In this document: piece by piece, positions 20,505 through 20,616 of the stretch
Position numbering within the stretch: the stretch's first letter is position 1
Layout: each line of letters begins with the position of its first letter
Source: an uncultured Clostridia bacterium
Lineage (GTDB): Bacteria; Bacillota; Clostridia; Christensenellales; Borkfalkiaceae
NCBI GenBank assembly: GCA_934254755.1
Contig: CAKQMM010000002.1
Location: 1 to 20,616 of the forward strand
Reading direction: 5' to 3'
DNA: 20,616 nt
Position numbers and translations under genes: made by a program
Notes under the pieces: generated by a model
Told to the model about the DNA's origin: nothing
Database searches by the model: none
Seen by the model: the letters and a program-made list of their open reading frames with translations, nothing else

Positions 20505-20616
20505 GCTGTCTGATGAAGCAGCGCTTGCCTGTCGGCAAGTTCCGTAGATTGACAACTGCATAGTAAGGTACGTTTTCAAGCGAATAGTTTGGGGACGTAT
20601 AATAAATTAAAGTACA
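20505..20616 (+). ncRNA. Probable rRNA operon leader (runs off window end)
   Basis: No ORF with a ribosome site follows the strong promoter. The leader has a hairpin CTTGCC-TGTC-GGCAAG (20524-20539). It also has TTGACAACTGCATAG (20550-20564), close to the TTGAAAACTGCATA box that many Clostridia carry before 16S or 23S rRNA. CAAGCGAATAG (20577-20587) also recalls that context. The mature RNA is not in the window, so the identity is a prediction. Confidence 0.42.

Overview
The window looks like a chromosomal segment of an uncultured, anaerobic, low-to-mid GC Firmicute, probably a gut Clostridium-related lineage (a Christensenellales-like genome would fit, but this is a guess from gene content and style, not a placement). 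The supporting signs are Gram-positive style lipoprotein signal peptides, strong AGGAG ribosome sites, near-consensus sigma-A promoters, a BspA-type leucine-rich repeat lipoprotein, a PgcA-type phosphohexomutase and a two-gene SufC/SufB system.

Layout. (1) 1-1600, minus strand: a TAXI-type TRAP transporter, the receptor lipoprotein followed by the start of the fused 4TM/12TM permease. The receptor is the most unusual object here: its conserved blocks are in circularly permuted order. (2) 2044-3543, plus strand: a BspA-like LRR_5 surface lipoprotein with its own strong promoter and a structured leader. (3) 3639-10714, minus strand: three separately transcribed glycoside-hydrolase-like genes without signal peptides, one DUF5696/GH101-like, one compact GH78-like (alpha-L-rhamnosidase) and one GH106-like. 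The last two carry the same bipartite element directly upstream of their -35 boxes, which suggests a shared AraC-type activator encoded elsewhere. (4) 10945-12618, plus strand: AbrB-like regulator, ABC ATPase and ABC-2 permease in an overlapping operon. (5) 12921-13967, plus strand: a class II Fic protein with a C-terminal helix-turn-helix and a promoter studded with four direct repeats. (6) 14085-18325, minus strand: ROK kinase, GmhA-like sugar-phosphate isomerase, SufC, SufB and then a YitT-family membrane protein. (7) 18535-20259, plus strand: phosphohexomutase, divergent from the ROK operon. (8) 20429-20616, plus strand: four phased A-tracts, a strong promoter and a leader that resembles an rRNA operon leader running off the window end.

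How the genes may work together: the three cytosolic glycosidases would trim imported rhamnose-containing or related oligosaccharides. The ROK kinase, SIS isomerase and phosphohexomutase would handle sugar phosphates. No sugar importer and no AraC regulator is encoded in the window, so those partners must lie elsewhere. The Fic gene and the AbrB/ABC module look like independent accessory cassettes, each closed by a rho-independent terminator.
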